From CAWIJJ01 sp963836405 (GTDB taxonomy: Bacteria; Acidobacteriota; Terriglobia; Bryobacterales; Bryobacteraceae): a DNA stretch of 64,000 nt. The translations under genes were made by a program, and so were the position numbers. Where the stretch lies: the NCBI GenBank assembly GCA_963836405.1, contig CAWIJL010000014.1:86163-150162 (forward strand). Direction: 5' to 3'. A model generated the notes under the pieces. The model worked only from the letters and a program-made list of their open reading frames with translations. It made no database searches and was not told the DNA's origin. The number at the start of each line of letters is the position of its first letter. The first letter of the stretch is position 1. This document shows, piece after piece, positions 1-9,125 of this stretch.

Positions 1-322
1 ACTTTTCGATCCCATCGGCGTCGACTCCGGAAACGGCACGGAGCCCGGGAACCCGGGACAGCCACACGGGAACATCGGCCCACGGCTTCGACCCGGCGGT
101 TCCCGGTTGCAGCCACCAGGTACCCAGCGGGATAAGTGGATCGAGCCCCCAACTTACCGCCTGCCGCACACGCGTCGCTATGTGGCGCGCCTGCGCCTCA
201 ACTCCGTTTTGAAAAGTTTCCCGCTCACTGCGAAGCAGCTTGCCGCACAGGATTACCGCAGCCGCCAGTCCAATCGCCATCACGGCGATCGAGGCGAGCT
301 GAAAAGCCCGGTAGCGACCCAT
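1..322 (-). CDS. Membrane sensor protein, N-terminal part (cut by window edge)
   Basis: An open minus-strand frame begins with ATG at 322 and runs off the left edge, giving 107 residues (MGRYRAFQLASIAVMAIGL...). It has an N-terminal hydrophobic segment (about residues 7-27) followed by a periplasmic-looking region. It aligns by eye with the N-terminus of the histidine kinase just upstream: both share the transmembrane start, a stretch of the type ADHIANRL/ARHIATRV, and a following WL...PG block. It is therefore probably a second membrane-bound sensor of the same family (CHASE-like input domain). The output domain is outside the window, so kinase function is inferred only from the neighbour. 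Confidence 0.55.
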   Translation of the reverse strand, partial: MGRYRAFQLASIAVMAIGLAAAVILCGKLLRSERETFQNGVEAQARHIATRVRQAVSWGLDPLIPLGTWWLQPGTAGSKPWADVPVWLSRVPGLRAVSGVDADGIEK

Positions 323-398
323 TAGGGTACCGACTTACTTATGCCATGAAGACGAAGAATTGTAAATCGAAATGCTTAAACTAATATGATCCAGTAAG

Positions 399-2532
399 TC
401 AATTGCTCCAGGCCGCTCTTTGATCGTCGCCGGTAACTCCGCCTTGGTTCCGGCCCACGGGGAAGAACAGTTCCACGGAAGTGCCGGCGTTCAGAACTGA
501 GCGCAGGCGGACGGCGCCCTGGTGAGCGCGCATGATTCCGAGCACCTCGGAAAGACCCATGCCGCGCCCGACGAACTTGGTGCTGAAAAACGGATCGAAA
601 GCCCGTTCGGCGATCTCGGCAGGCATGCCCCCGGCCAGGTCCCTGACTTCGATGCGGACGTACGGGCCGGGCGAGCACCAGCCTTCGTGCAATGCCATTT
701 CGATGTCTTCGCGCGCCAGCTCGCACTGGTCCACGGTGACTTCGATCGAATCGGTGCCGCGGCTCTTTTTCTGCCCCATAGCCTCGATGGCGTTGCGGAC
801 CAGGTGTTCGAGCATATGGCGGATCTGGTCGGCATTGGCCATCACGGTGGGCAGCGGATTCGGCGATATGGAAGTGCAGGTCGGCGGTGCCCGTGGCGAG
901 CTCGGCCAGCCGGGTTCGCAACTCCTCGACCACCCGCGGAAGGCTCGTTTCCACCAAGGCGTGATGGGCTTGGCCGGTGTAAGCCAGCACTTGTTGGATC
1001 AAGGCAGCAGCCCCTTGGGCCGCTTCCAGCGAGGAGTCCAGGTTCTGTCTGGCGGGGTGGCCCTGGGGAAGGCGGGCGGCCGCCAGGGACGCCTGACCGA
1101 TAATGCTGGTAAGCAGATTATTGAAATCGTGCGCGATTCCGGCGGCCATCACGCCCAGGCTCTTTCTCCGCTCGGCGCGTTGCAGCCGCTGTTCGAGTTC
1201 CCGGCGCACCTGCTCCCTGGCCTTACGTTCCGAGATATCCACGCAGGCGTTGAGGACTCCGCGCACGTTTCCCTCTTCATCGAACAGCGGCGAGGCGAAG
1301 TTCAGCACATCCACGGTGGAGCCGTCGGCTTTGACGATCTGGTTCTCGTCCCCCAGCACCGCGGCGCGGGTGGCGGCGGCCATCTGCATGGCCAACTCGC
1401 CGGGTGGCACCTCCTGGCCGTTGCGCAGGATGCGGTAGGGCAGGCGGCCGGCGTCGGGTCCGGTTTTCGAAATATTCAGGCTGCGAGGAACGCCCATCAT
1501 CCGGGCCAGGGCCGGATTAGTGCGGATCGAGCGGCATGCGGGGTCGTCCGCAACGGCGATGCCGATCGGGATCACATCGAGCAGCGTCTCGAAATCCGCC
1601 ACTTTCCGGCGAAGTTCCAGGTTGAGGTTGACCATCGCCGATTCCGTGCGGCGCCGCAGTTCCATCTCGTCCTGTAGCGCCGCGTTCGCCCGCTCCATCT
1701 GGGAGGAGCGGCGGTGCCAGAGGAACATGAGGAGGACGGCCGAGTACAACAGGGCGCCAATGACGCCGGCGACCGTGGCGATGGCGCCGCGGAACTCCCG
1801 GAAATAGCTGCGGCTGATTTCGAGACTCATGGTCCAGTTCAGGTTCTGCACCCGGAGGTTCGACTCGGCGGAACTGGTCGGCGACCGCCCGATCTGATCC
1901 GACACGTACAGAGGGCTGCCGCCGGACTTCACCACGAGACTGTCGCCGGGCCGTAACTCGCCCTTGACCGACGGCGCCAGCAGGGAGGCGACATTATACC
2001 GGCCCACGATGTAGCCTCGGCGTGTCGTGCCTTTCAAAATAGGGGTGGCGGCATAGATTTCCAGGCCGTCGGCCCCTTCCACCGGAGTGGAGAGGGCCAT
2101 CGCTTCCAGACGCTCGGCGGCTTGAATGGCTTCGGCGGCGCCGGGTTCGACCGGCAGGCGTCCGGTGTGCGGGGCGGCGCCGGGAACGGCCCACCAGCCC
2201 ACAAATCCATTCGTTCCGACCCAGGCGACTTGAAGGATTCCCGGTGTGCGGCCGAGAAAGAGGTGGGTGTCGCTGTCCCAATCCTCTTTCACCAGCGGCC
2301 TGTCCTGGGTGAGCCAAAACGCCGCGAGCTGATTCAGAGGTTCGAAATTGCGGAGGATGCCCGTCTGGAGGCGATTGGCGATATGGTCGGCGTCGGCCTC
2401 GGTGGTTTGCCGGAGTTCCGACTGCTGGCGATCCAGAAGGTCCACGCACAGATAGACTGCGGCACCCATCCCGGCGATGAGGATGGCCGCGGAGATAGCC
2501 TGTAGGACGCGGAAGCCTCGCATAGGAGTCAT
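399..2532 (-). pseudogene. PAS-containing membrane sensor histidine kinase, frameshifted
   Basis: Hybrid-type membrane histidine kinase: transmembrane helix at residues ~7-30, periplasmic CHASE-like domain, second helix at ~250-272, coiled coil at ~275-315, a PAS domain to ~430, then a HisKA H-box (GIAHDFNNLLTSIIGQ). After about residue 560 the frame is lost. The ATPase domain continues in another frame ending at 399, with an N-box (HLVRNAIEAMG), a D-box region (DLAGGMP), FDPFFSTK and GRGMGLS. The switch lies near 862-868 and needs one base added to rejoin HFHI with SPNPLPTVMANADQ. This could be a sequencing error or a real mutation. The frameshift is directly visible; the signal sensed is unknown. 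The related sensor at the window edge lies just downstream. Confidence 0.8.
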
Positions 2533-2773
2533 CAGTACCAGAGGTACTAAAACATACGGGACGATCTTAACACGGTGTGACAGGGGAACAGCGGGGGTAG
2601 CAGTACCCGGAGAGGGTGAATCCCGGATGCAGCTACTTCCCGGCCTTGCAGACTGAGCTGCGAAGCCGGTCCCGGCTCGTAACAGCCGTCACTTCAGACC
2701 AGGACCGGCGAACTGACCCGCGAGCGTGAGCGAGCGATGGGACGACCCAAGCGAATTGCCCGCCGGAAAGTAG

Positions 2774-4027
2774 CTAGGCCACGGCGAGCAGACGGCGCCG
2801 GAGGATATCGAGGGCCATTTGGCAGGTGAACACGCGGATGCGCTGGCGGTCGCCGAAGAACTGTCGGTGGGCGGAACGGGAGCCTTCCTGGCCGGCCACA
2901 CCTACGTAGACCGTGCCGACGGGTACGGCCTCACCGCCGGGTCCTACGCCGGGATCCGGACCGGCCACGCCGGTGACCGACAGGGCGAACGTGGAACTCG
3001 TGCGGCGGCGCGCCTGCACGGCCATTGCCTCGGCGGTTTCGGCGCTCACGGCGCCAAAGCTGGCCAGCAGGTCTCCGGGAATACCCAGGAGTTCCTTCTT
3101 CATGGCCTCCGAATAAGTAATGAAGCCGCCGGCGAAATAGCCGGAACTGCCGGGCACGGAGGTGAAGCGCTCACCCAGCAGCCCGCCGGTGCAGCTCTCC
3201 GCAACCGAGACGGTGGCGCGGTGGCGCAGGAGCAGGTCGCCGACCACCTTTTCCAGGGGATCGCCGTTGCGGGAATAGAGCCTGTCGCCCAGCAGGAGTT
3301 CGATGGGGGCGGATACCTCTTCGAGCAGGGCGGCAGCATCGGCCTCGCTGCCGCAGCGGGCGCGCAGGTGAATCTGCAAATCGCCGTTGGCGGCCAGGAT
3401 GGTGGTTGCCGGATTCTCGTATTTCTTGTAGACCGGGGAAATGAGCTGGTCCAGTTCGGATTCCGCCATTCCGGTGACCCTGAAAAAAGCGGTACGGATC
3501 ACCTGCCGCGGGAGAATACGGCCGAGGCGCGGCAGGCAGTGCCGTTCGAACATGGACTGGAGTTCGTGGGGCGGACCGGGCAGCAGCATCACAAACCGGC
3601 CGCAATCCTCCACCCACTGGCCGGGCGCCGTGCCGCGGTCGTTGCTCAGGATATCCGCGCCCTCGATGACGAACGCCTGCCGCTTGTTGATCTCCGCCAT
3701 CTTCCGCCGGGCCCGGAGAAAACGCTCTTCCAGGGCCTCGGCGATTTCGGCGTGGAACACCAGTTTGCGGTCCAGGGCCTGGGCCGCGGCCTCGCGGGTG
3801 ACGTCGTCTTCGGTCGGGCCGAGGCCGCCCGACAGGATCACTACGGCGCTGCGGTCGAGCGCCTGGCGCACCGCGGCGGCGAGGCGGTCGCGATGGTCGC
3901 CGATAACGCACTTGCCGACCACTTCCACGCCGAGGTTGTTCAATTGGGCGGTGAGGTAGAGGGAGTTGGTATCGACGCGCTGCGGCGTCAGCATCTCCGA
4001 GCCGACTGCAATGATTTCGGCGTCCAT
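2774..4027 (-). CDS. cinA: CinA-family nicotinamide-nucleotide amidohydrolase / competence-damage protein
   Basis: A 417-residue protein with the full two-domain CinA layout. The N-terminal MoCF-like domain (about 1-165) has GSEMLTPQRVDTNS and GGLGPTEDDVTRE. The C-terminal CinA domain (about 255-410) has VAESCTGGLLGERFTSVPGS and SVTGVAGPDPG. The family deamidates nicotinamide mononucleotide and may act as an ADP-ribose pyrophosphatase, so it serves pyridine-nucleotide salvage in the cytoplasm. The ATG at 4027 directly follows the TAG stop of the upstream NHL gene, so the two are probably translationally coupled at the end of the rimO-yacG-pgpA operon. Confidence 0.93.
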   Translation of the reverse strand: MDAEIIAVGSEMLTPQRVDTNSLYLTAQLNNLGVEVVGKCVIGDHRDRLAAAVRQALDRSAVVILSGGLGPTEDDVTREAAAQALDRKLVFHAEIAEALEERFLRARRKMAEINKRQAFVIEGADILSNDRGTAPGQWVEDCGRFVMLLPGPPHELQSMFERHCLPRLGRILPRQVIRTAFFRVTGMAESELDQLISPVYKKYENPATTILAANGDLQIHLRARCGSEADAAALLEEVSAPIELLLGDRLYSRNGDPLEKVVGDLLLRHRATVSVAESCTGGLLGERFTSVPGSSGYFAGGFITYSEAMKKELLGIPGDLLASFGAVSAETAEAMAVQARRRTSSTFALSVTGVAGPDPGVGPGGEAVPVGTVYVGVAGQEGSRSAHRQFFGDRQRIRVFTCQMALDILRRRLLAVA

Positions 4028-5056
4028 CTAAACGAGCGGCCGCCCCTTAATTCCTACATCCACGCGGTACAGAGCGTTGGTCGTAGCCACCACCATGGAG
4101 CGCGACGGGCTGAAGGCCAGCCCGACGATGCCGGGTCCGGACAGGAACAGTTCGGCGCGCTTATCGGGGTAGACGCGAACGACCCCCTTTCGGCCGCGAA
4201 TGGAGGAGGCGACGTACAGGCGGCCCTCGTCGTCGAAGGCCAGACCCTGCGGGCGCCCCAGGCCGCGATAATAAACCTCCACTTCGCCGTGATGAGAGAT
4301 GCGGTGAACGGCGTCGAAGCTGGAAGTGGTGGGGCCCGCCACATAAAGGTAGCCATCCGGACCGAAAGCCAGGTGATAGGCGGCGATGGACGGTTCCAGG
4401 GTGGCGAAAACGAAAATCTGGCGCTCCGGATTGATCTTGAAGATGGTGCCGCTGCGGTCGCCCACGTACAGGTTGCGGTCCTCGTCGAACGCCATGCCCG
4501 TGGCGACGCCCATGCCTTCCACGAAAACCGACATGTTGCCGTTCGGCGTCACCTGGTAGACAAAGCCCTCCTGGCGGCTCGAGATGTACAGCATCCCGTC
4601 GGGGTCGAAGGCCAGGCCGGTGGCATTCATCAGCTCATTGATGAACGGTTTGATGGCAAAGTTGAGATCGATTTTATAAACCGCAACCGGCACTTTCTGG
4701 CCGCGCGAACCGCTGAAGGTGGTATAGATATTCCCGAACGAATCGATTGCCGGATTGGAGACGGGATGGAGGCTTTCCGCCAGTTGCACGCCGATGTCGC
4801 AGGCCCAGGATTCGCTGGAGGCGTTGCCGCTGGCCACTACCAACTCGCCGTCCGAGGCTCCTTCCGGCACGCGCGCGATCACCAGCGAATCCGAGCCGAT
4901 GATCACGGGGGCGCCGATCTCCCCGATGGTGACGCGGGGCCGTTCCGATTTGGCGAACCCCTTGCCGCGGATCTGCAATTCGCCACCGGCAATAGCCGCG
5001 GGGGGCGTCACCTGTGAGATTTGCGGCTTGGAATCGGAATTTTTCCGGAGCGCCAT
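4028..5056 (-). CDS. IPT/TIG plus NHL-repeat beta-propeller protein
   Basis: The N-terminal ~75 residues form an IPT/TIG-like Ig fold (ISQVTPPAAIAGGELQIRGK, then repeated beta strands). The rest is an NHL-type beta-propeller with repeated blades such as GLAFDPDGMLYISS, GMAFDEDRNLYVGD and GLAFDDEGRLYVAS. No catalytic residues are recognisable, and such propellers usually bind ligands or proteins. No clear signal peptide is visible. The start is uncertain: ATG 5056 follows directly after the pgpA stop at 5059 and is chosen here, while ATG 5077 lies within the pgpA end. It sits between pgpA and cinA in one operon, with no functional link evident. Confidence 0.75.
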   Translation of the reverse strand: MALRKNSDSKPQISQVTPPAAIAGGELQIRGKGFAKSERPRVTIGEIGAPVIIGSDSLVIARVPEGASDGELVVASGNASSESWACDIGVQLAESLHPVSNPAIDSFGNIYTTFSGSRGQKVPVAVYKIDLNFAIKPFINELMNATGLAFDPDGMLYISSRQEGFVYQVTPNGNMSVFVEGMGVATGMAFDEDRNLYVGDRSGTIFKINPERQIFVFATLEPSIAAYHLAFGPDGYLYVAGPTTSSFDAVHRISHHGEVEVYYRGLGRPQGLAFDDEGRLYVASSIRGRKGVVRVYPDKRAELFLSGPGIVGLAFSPSRSMVVATTNALYRVDVGIKGRPLV

Positions 5057-5058
5057 AT

Positions 5059-5544
5059 TCAATAAAGATTGAACCATCCCGCCAGCAATAAGACAAGTGC
5101 GGCATAGACGCCGGCCATCGCGTCGTCCGCGTTGATTCCCCAGCCGGCGGGCAGGGCTTCCAGTTGCCGCACGGGCCAGGGTTTCCAGATATCGAAGAGA
5201 CGGAACAGAAGGAACGCGCCCAGCCAGCTCTTCCAGTTCAGGGTGCGGGCGCCGGCGATGGCGAGCCACTGTCCGATCACTTCGTCCACCACAACCAGCC
5301 CGGGATCTTTCCGGCCAACGGCCCGGGCAGCGGCGCCTGCCGCCCAGACGGCGGGAAGGAACAGGGCTGCCGCCAGCACGGCAAAAAGCCAGGGCTCGGG
5401 GTGAATCCAGGCTTCCAGCGCCACGGCGATGGCCACGGCTGCCGCGCTCCCCGCGGTTCCGGGCGCAACGGGGGCGTACCCGCAGCCAAACCAGGTGGCG
5501 AGCAGCAGCGCGGGCCTTGCCTCAGCCTTCGTCGTCGTCTTCAT
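5059..5544 (-). CDS. pgpA: Phosphatidylglycerophosphatase A
   Basis: A 161-residue membrane protein of the PgpA family, which dephosphorylates phosphatidylglycerophosphate to phosphatidylglycerol. Family features are visible: ATWFGCGYAPVAPGTAGS near the N-terminus, the central VVDEVIGQWLA acidic motif, the FRLFDIWKPWPVRQLE block, and GINADDAMAGVYA near the C-terminus. Several hydrophobic helices lie between them. The ATG at 5544 lies inside the end of yacG in a different frame (5522-5544 overlap), so expression is likely coupled. Confidence 0.92.
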   Translation of the reverse strand: MKTTTKAEARPALLLATWFGCGYAPVAPGTAGSAAAVAIAVALEAWIHPEPWLFAVLAAALFLPAVWAAGAAARAVGRKDPGLVVVDEVIGQWLAIAGARTLNWKSWLGAFLLFRLFDIWKPWPVRQLEALPAGWGINADDAMAGVYAALVLLLAGWFNLY

Positions 5545-5692
5545 CGCTGGCCGGCTCCGGCCGGGCGGGCGTCGAGATCACGTATTTTTCCGAAGCCCAG
5601 TTGCCCAGGTCGATGAGCCGGCAGCGCTCGCTGCAAAACGGGAATTCGTCGTCGCCGAATTTGACTTCTTTTTTGCAGATGGGGCACTTCAT
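5522..5692 (-). CDS. yacG: YacG-like zinc-binding protein (DNA gyrase inhibitor family)
   Basis: A small 56-residue gene wedged between rimO and pgpA. It begins MKCPICKKEVKFGDDEFPFC and continues SERCRLIDLGNWASEKY. The four cysteines (CPxC at 3 and 6, and FCSERC at 20 and 24) form the zinc ribbon typical of the YacG/DUF329 family, followed by the LIDLGxWxxExY signature and an acidic tail. In E. coli YacG binds GyrB and inhibits gyrase. The ATG overlaps the rimO stop (ATGA at 5689-5692), and the stop lies within pgpA. Confidence 0.88.
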   Translation of the reverse strand: MKCPICKKEVKFGDDEFPFCSERCRLIDLGNWASEKYVISTPARPEPASDEDDDEG

Positions 5693-7071
5693 ACGCCAAT
5701 CTGAATGAGCGGCGCCGGCGCGAACCGGGGCGCGGATTCGACCGGCGGCAGCAGCGTTCCCACCACATCGTAGTCGTGGGTTTCGGTGATGCGCAGGCGG
5801 CGGATCTCACCCTGCCGGGGCTCGGCGCCTTCGAAATCGTTGATCAGCACGGCTCCGTCGATCTCGGGCGCCTGCGCGGGGGTGCGGCCTTCCCACAACA
5901 GGTCGGTTTCCCGCGAGAGTCCTTCCACCAGCACCGGCACTTCCCTTCCCGCCATGGCGCGATTGCGCGCCCGCGAAATCTTGCGCTGGATGGCCATCAG
6001 GCGGCGCTTGCGGTTGTGGATGGTGCGGCCGTCCACCTTGCCGTCGAGCGCGAAGCTGGCGCTGGTATCTTCGTCCGAATAGGTGAACACGCCCAGGTGG
6101 TCGAAGCGGGCCGCTTCCACGAAGCTGCAAAGCTCTTCGAAGTCCTGCGCGGTCTCGCCAGGAAAACCCGCGATCATGCTGGTGCGGATGGCCACGCCCG
6201 GAATGGTCCGGCGGATCTGCTCGATCAGCCTGAGGAAAATGTCGCCCGAGCCGCCGCGCTTCATCCGCTTCAGCACGCGGGCGCTCGCGTGCTGAAGCGG
6301 CATATCGATGTACTTCACCAGCGACGGGTGCTCGGCGATGGTGTCGAGCAGCTTGCGGTTGACCTTGTTCGGATACGCGTAGAGGAAGCGAACCCACTTT
6401 TCGTGCGGCGTTTCGATGCCGGCGAGGCGCTCCAGCAGGTGCGCCAGGCCGTCCTTGAGCCCGAGGTCCTCGCCGTAGCAGGTGGTGTCCTGGCCGATGA
6501 GGTTGATCTCGCGGACGCCCTGCGCGAAAAGACGCGAGGCCTCGGAAATCACCGATTCGAAGCGGCGGCTGCGGAACTTGCCCCGGTATTGCGGGATCAC
6601 GCAGAAGGTGCAGGGATGGTCGCAGCCTTCCGCGATCTTGATGTAGGCGTAGTGCCGCGGGGTGGCGAGCACGCGCGGCGTCAGGTCGTGATACAGGTAC
6701 GGCTCGCCGCCGGCGGCAGACGGCTCCATGCCTTCGCAAAGGGCGACGATGCGGTCGAGCTCGTTGGTGCCGACCAGGGCGTCCACCTCCGGAAGCTCCG
6801 CCAGGATGTCGCCGCGGTAGCGCTCCACCAGGCAGCCGGCTACGATCAACTTGCGCGCGCGGCCCACTTTCTTGTACTCGGCCATCTCGAGGATGGTATC
6901 CACGGATTCCTGTTTGGCCGGATCGATGAAGCTGCAGGTATTGACGACGAGGACGTCGGCCTGGTCGGGATGGGGCGTGAGTTCATGGCCCTTGGCCACA
7001 AGCTGGCCCATCATGACCTCGCTATCCACCAGATTTTTGGGGCAACCCAGACTGACGAAACCGACTTTCAA
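5689..7071 (-). CDS. rimO: Ribosomal protein S12 methylthiotransferase RimO
   Basis: A radical-SAM methylthiotransferase that modifies Asp88 of ribosomal protein S12. The N-terminal UPF0004 domain has three cysteines (VSLGCPKN, NTCSFID, AGCLVERY) for one 4Fe-4S cluster. The radical-SAM motif CDHPCTFC gives the second, and a TRAM domain closes the protein. The start is taken as TTG 7071, because known RimO proteins begin near KVGFVSLGCPKN. An ATG at 7146 in frame would add 25 residues without homology. It is first in an overlapping operon with yacG, pgpA, an NHL protein and cinA. Confidence 0.93.
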   Translation of the reverse strand: MKVGFVSLGCPKNLVDSEVMMGQLVAKGHELTPHPDQADVLVVNTCSFIDPAKQESVDTILEMAEYKKVGRARKLIVAGCLVERYRGDILAELPEVDALVGTNELDRIVALCEGMEPSAAGGEPYLYHDLTPRVLATPRHYAYIKIAEGCDHPCTFCVIPQYRGKFRSRRFESVISEASRLFAQGVREINLIGQDTTCYGEDLGLKDGLAHLLERLAGIETPHEKWVRFLYAYPNKVNRKLLDTIAEHPSLVKYIDMPLQHASARVLKRMKRGGSGDIFLRLIEQIRRTIPGVAIRTSMIAGFPGETAQDFEELCSFVEAARFDHLGVFTYSDEDTSASFALDGKVDGRTIHNRKRRLMAIQRKISRARNRAMAGREVPVLVEGLSRETDLLWEGRTPAQAPEIDGAVLINDFEGAEPRQGEIRRLRITETHDYDVVGTLLPPVESAPRFAPAPLIQIGV

Positions 7072-7193
7072 ATGAATATTCCAGAAGAAACGCTTAGGGG
7101 CAACCTTCAGGATACCATCCGCGGCCGCGCCCGAAACTGCGGACACCGCCCTCCAAAATTCGGTGCAACCGGCGGGGCCTCCGGCCCGTCAGC

Positions 7194-7223
7194 TTGACGT
7201 CCGGACTTGCAACACGCTATGTT
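7194..7223 (+). promoter_or_regulatory. Possible sigma70 promoter for the GH5-like gene
   Basis: TTGACG at 7194-7199 and TATGTT at 7218-7223 with an 18-base spacer resemble -35 and -10 boxes. They lie about 30 bases before the ATG at 7252 and after the divergent rimO start. Prediction by eye only. Confidence 0.35.
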
Positions 7224-7251
7224 CGGTCCAAACTCGCTTTTTCCCGGAAAC

Positions 7252-8376
7252 ATGAAGCGCTTATTCGCAATTCTCCTCCTCGCGTGCTGTTCGACTGCTC
7301 TTGCGCAATCCAAGAAGTGGTCGGAGGATAAGGCTGCCGAATGGTATGCCAAACAGCCGTGGCTGGTGGGCAGCAACTACATCCCGGCCTACGCCAGCAA
7401 TCAGTTGGAGATGTGGCAGGCCGAAACGTTCGACGCCGACCGGGTGGAAATGGAGTTCCAGTGGGCCGAACGGATGGGCATGAACACGATGCGTGTGTTT
7501 TTGCACGATCTGCTCTGGAAGCAGGATCCGAACGGGTTCCGGAAGCGCATCGACCGGTTCCTGACGGTGGCGAAGCGGCACAACATCAAACCGATTTTCG
7601 TTCTCTTCGATTCCTGCTGGGATCCGTTCCCGGATCTGGGCATTCAGCGGCCTCCCCGTCCCGGCATCCACAACTCGCGCTGGGTGCAGAGCCCGGGAGC
7701 GGCGGCGTTGCAGGACCCGAAGCAGCACATCCGGTTCCTGGAATATGCAACGAACGTCGTGCTGGCGTTTGCCGACGACGACCGCATTCTGGCCTGGGAC
7801 GTCTGGAACGAACCCGACAACACGAACGACTCGAGCTACGGCAAGAGCGAGCCGACCAACAAGAAAGCGCTGGTGCTGGCGCTGCTGCCGAAGGTCTTCG
7901 ATTTCGTGCGGTCGGGGCGACCGACGCAGCCGTTGACGAGCGGGTTGTGGCACGGCGACTGGTCTTCGCCCGACAAACTCACGCCCATCGAAAAGATCCA
8001 GATCGAGCAATCCGACATCATTTCGTTCCACAACTACGGCCCGCCCGAGGATTTCGAGAAACGGATCGAGTGGCTGCAAGCCTACAAGCGGCCGATCTTT
8101 TGCACCGAGTACATGGCCCGGCCGACGGGCAGCACGTTCCAGGCGATTCTGCCGGTCGCCGCGAAGTACAAAGTGGCGGCCATCAACTGGGGCTTCGCGG
8201 CGGGGCGGACGCAGACGTGGCTGCCCTGGGATTCCTGGCAGCGGCCCTACACCGACCGTCAACCCGAAGTCTGGTTTCACGATATCTTCACTACCAACGG
8301 ACCTCCCTACCGGCCCGAAGAGGTGGAGTTCATCCGCGACATTATCGCCTCCCAGAACCGCACCGCGCGGAAGTAG
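7252..8376 (+). CDS. Secreted GH5-like glycoside hydrolase (cellulase/mannanase superfamily)
   Basis: 374 residues, beginning with a signal peptide (MKRLFAILLLACCSTALAQ) after a GGAA ribosome site. The TIM-barrel clan-A signatures are present: WDVWNEPDN with the likely acid/base Glu187, and FCTEYMARP with the likely nucleophile Glu286. The early GMNTMRVFLHDLLW segment matches barrel strands of GH5-type enzymes. The substrate is probably a beta-glycan (xylan, cellulose or mannan), acting in the periplasm or outside the cell, but the exact specificity cannot be read. The gene stands alone and diverges from rimO. Confidence 0.82.
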   Translation: MKRLFAILLLACCSTALAQSKKWSEDKAAEWYAKQPWLVGSNYIPAYASNQLEMWQAETFDADRVEMEFQWAERMGMNTMRVFLHDLLWKQDPNGFRKRIDRFLTVAKRHNIKPIFVLFDSCWDPFPDLGIQRPPRPGIHNSRWVQSPGAAALQDPKQHIRFLEYATNVVLAFADDDRILAWDVWNEPDNTNDSSYGKSEPTNKKALVLALLPKVFDFVRSGRPTQPLTSGLWHGDWSSPDKLTPIEKIQIEQSDIISFHNYGPPEDFEKRIEWLQAYKRPIFCTEYMARPTGSTFQAILPVAAKYKVAAINWGFAAGRTQTWLPWDSWQRPYTDRQPEVWFHDIFTTNGPPYRPEEVEFIRDIIASQNRTARK

Positions 8377-8451
8377 GGCGACACACTGTTTACTTTAGAT
8401 AACACCGTACTGAGCCCCTGAGTTAGCCACCGGTTAACAAGGAGTCACCCG

Positions 8452-8676
8452 ATGCAGGTCAGCATCCAGGGATATTAGACTTCCGGGTTTGTGACGCTTG
8501 CAGCGGGCGCGTTGGTCTTTCAGGTAGGCGACAACGTTCTGGGACTCGGCGAAGTGGGGGACGACGTTGTCGCCACCGCCAGTGAGACGGCGGGCGCCAG
8601 CGGCAGTTCAGACACCAGCGCCCCGCGTACGACCTCCCGCCACCGGCCGCGCCGCCACTGGCATCATCATCGCTAG
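8452..8676 (+). pseudogene. Small ORF with strong ribosome site interrupted by an in-frame amber codon
   Basis: This is the only structure seen in the 8377-8743 gap. AAGGAG is followed after 8 bases by ATG 8452, which reads MQVSIQGY and then TAG at 8476-8478. The same frame continues open to 8676 as TSGFVTLAAGALVFQVGDNV..., with an Ala/Gly/Ser-rich middle and a basic His-rich end (HRPRRHWHHHR). Without the stop it would be a 74-residue peptide. GTG 8491 could restart translation but has no ribosome site of its own. It could be a degraded gene, a leader peptide or chance. No homologue is recognised. Confidence 0.3.
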
Positions 8677-8743
8677 CCAGGCTCCCCTCGCCGATTCGCG
8701 CTACCCCTTCAAAGTTTGCTAGTGTAGCTCCCGGAGGAATGAC

Positions 8744-9100
8744 GTGCTGAAACTCATCTGCGGGCTGGTTCTTTTTGCCGTTGCGTCCATCGCGGCGGAT
8801 GTTTCGGGAACGTGGCAACTGACCGTCGAGACAAGCCAGGGCAGCGGGAACCCAACCCTCGTTCTCCAGCAGCAGGGTGAACAATTGACGGGAACGTTCA
8901 ACAGCCAGATATTCGGCGAAGCAAAGATCACCGGATCGGTAAAGGGCGCCGCCATCGAGTTCTCGTTCGAGGGAGATGCGGGCGGGCAGACACTGAAGGT
9001 CAGCTACAAAGGTGTGATCGAGAGTGCGACGGCCATGAAAGGCACGGCGGTATACGCGGGCTTCGACGACCACGCTACCTGGTCCGCCACGAAGAAGTGA
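8744..9100 (+). CDS. Small secreted lipocalin-like beta-barrel protein
   Basis: 118 residues starting at GTG after a good GGAGG site. A signal peptide (MLKLICGLVLFAVASIAA) precedes a small beta-barrel domain with the repeated pattern GTWQLTVET, TLVLQQQGEQLTGTF, KITGSVKGAAIEFSF and MKGTAVYAG. Such short domains are common in secreted acidobacterial proteins that act alone or as modules. No catalytic motif is visible and the ligand is unknown. Confidence 0.7.
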   Translation: MLKLICGLVLFAVASIAADVSGTWQLTVETSQGSGNPTLVLQQQGEQLTGTFNSQIFGEAKITGSVKGAAIEFSFEGDAGGQTLKVSYKGVIESATAMKGTAVYAGFDDHATWSATKK

Positions 9101-9125
9101 GCTGCGGCGGTTGATCGTTAGCGCC

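Noticed and set aside
2819..5017. Long plus-strand open frame of 732 codons opposite cinA and the NHL gene
   Set aside because: It is the complement of well-recognised minus-strand genes in GC-rich DNA, and its product has no recognisable domain.
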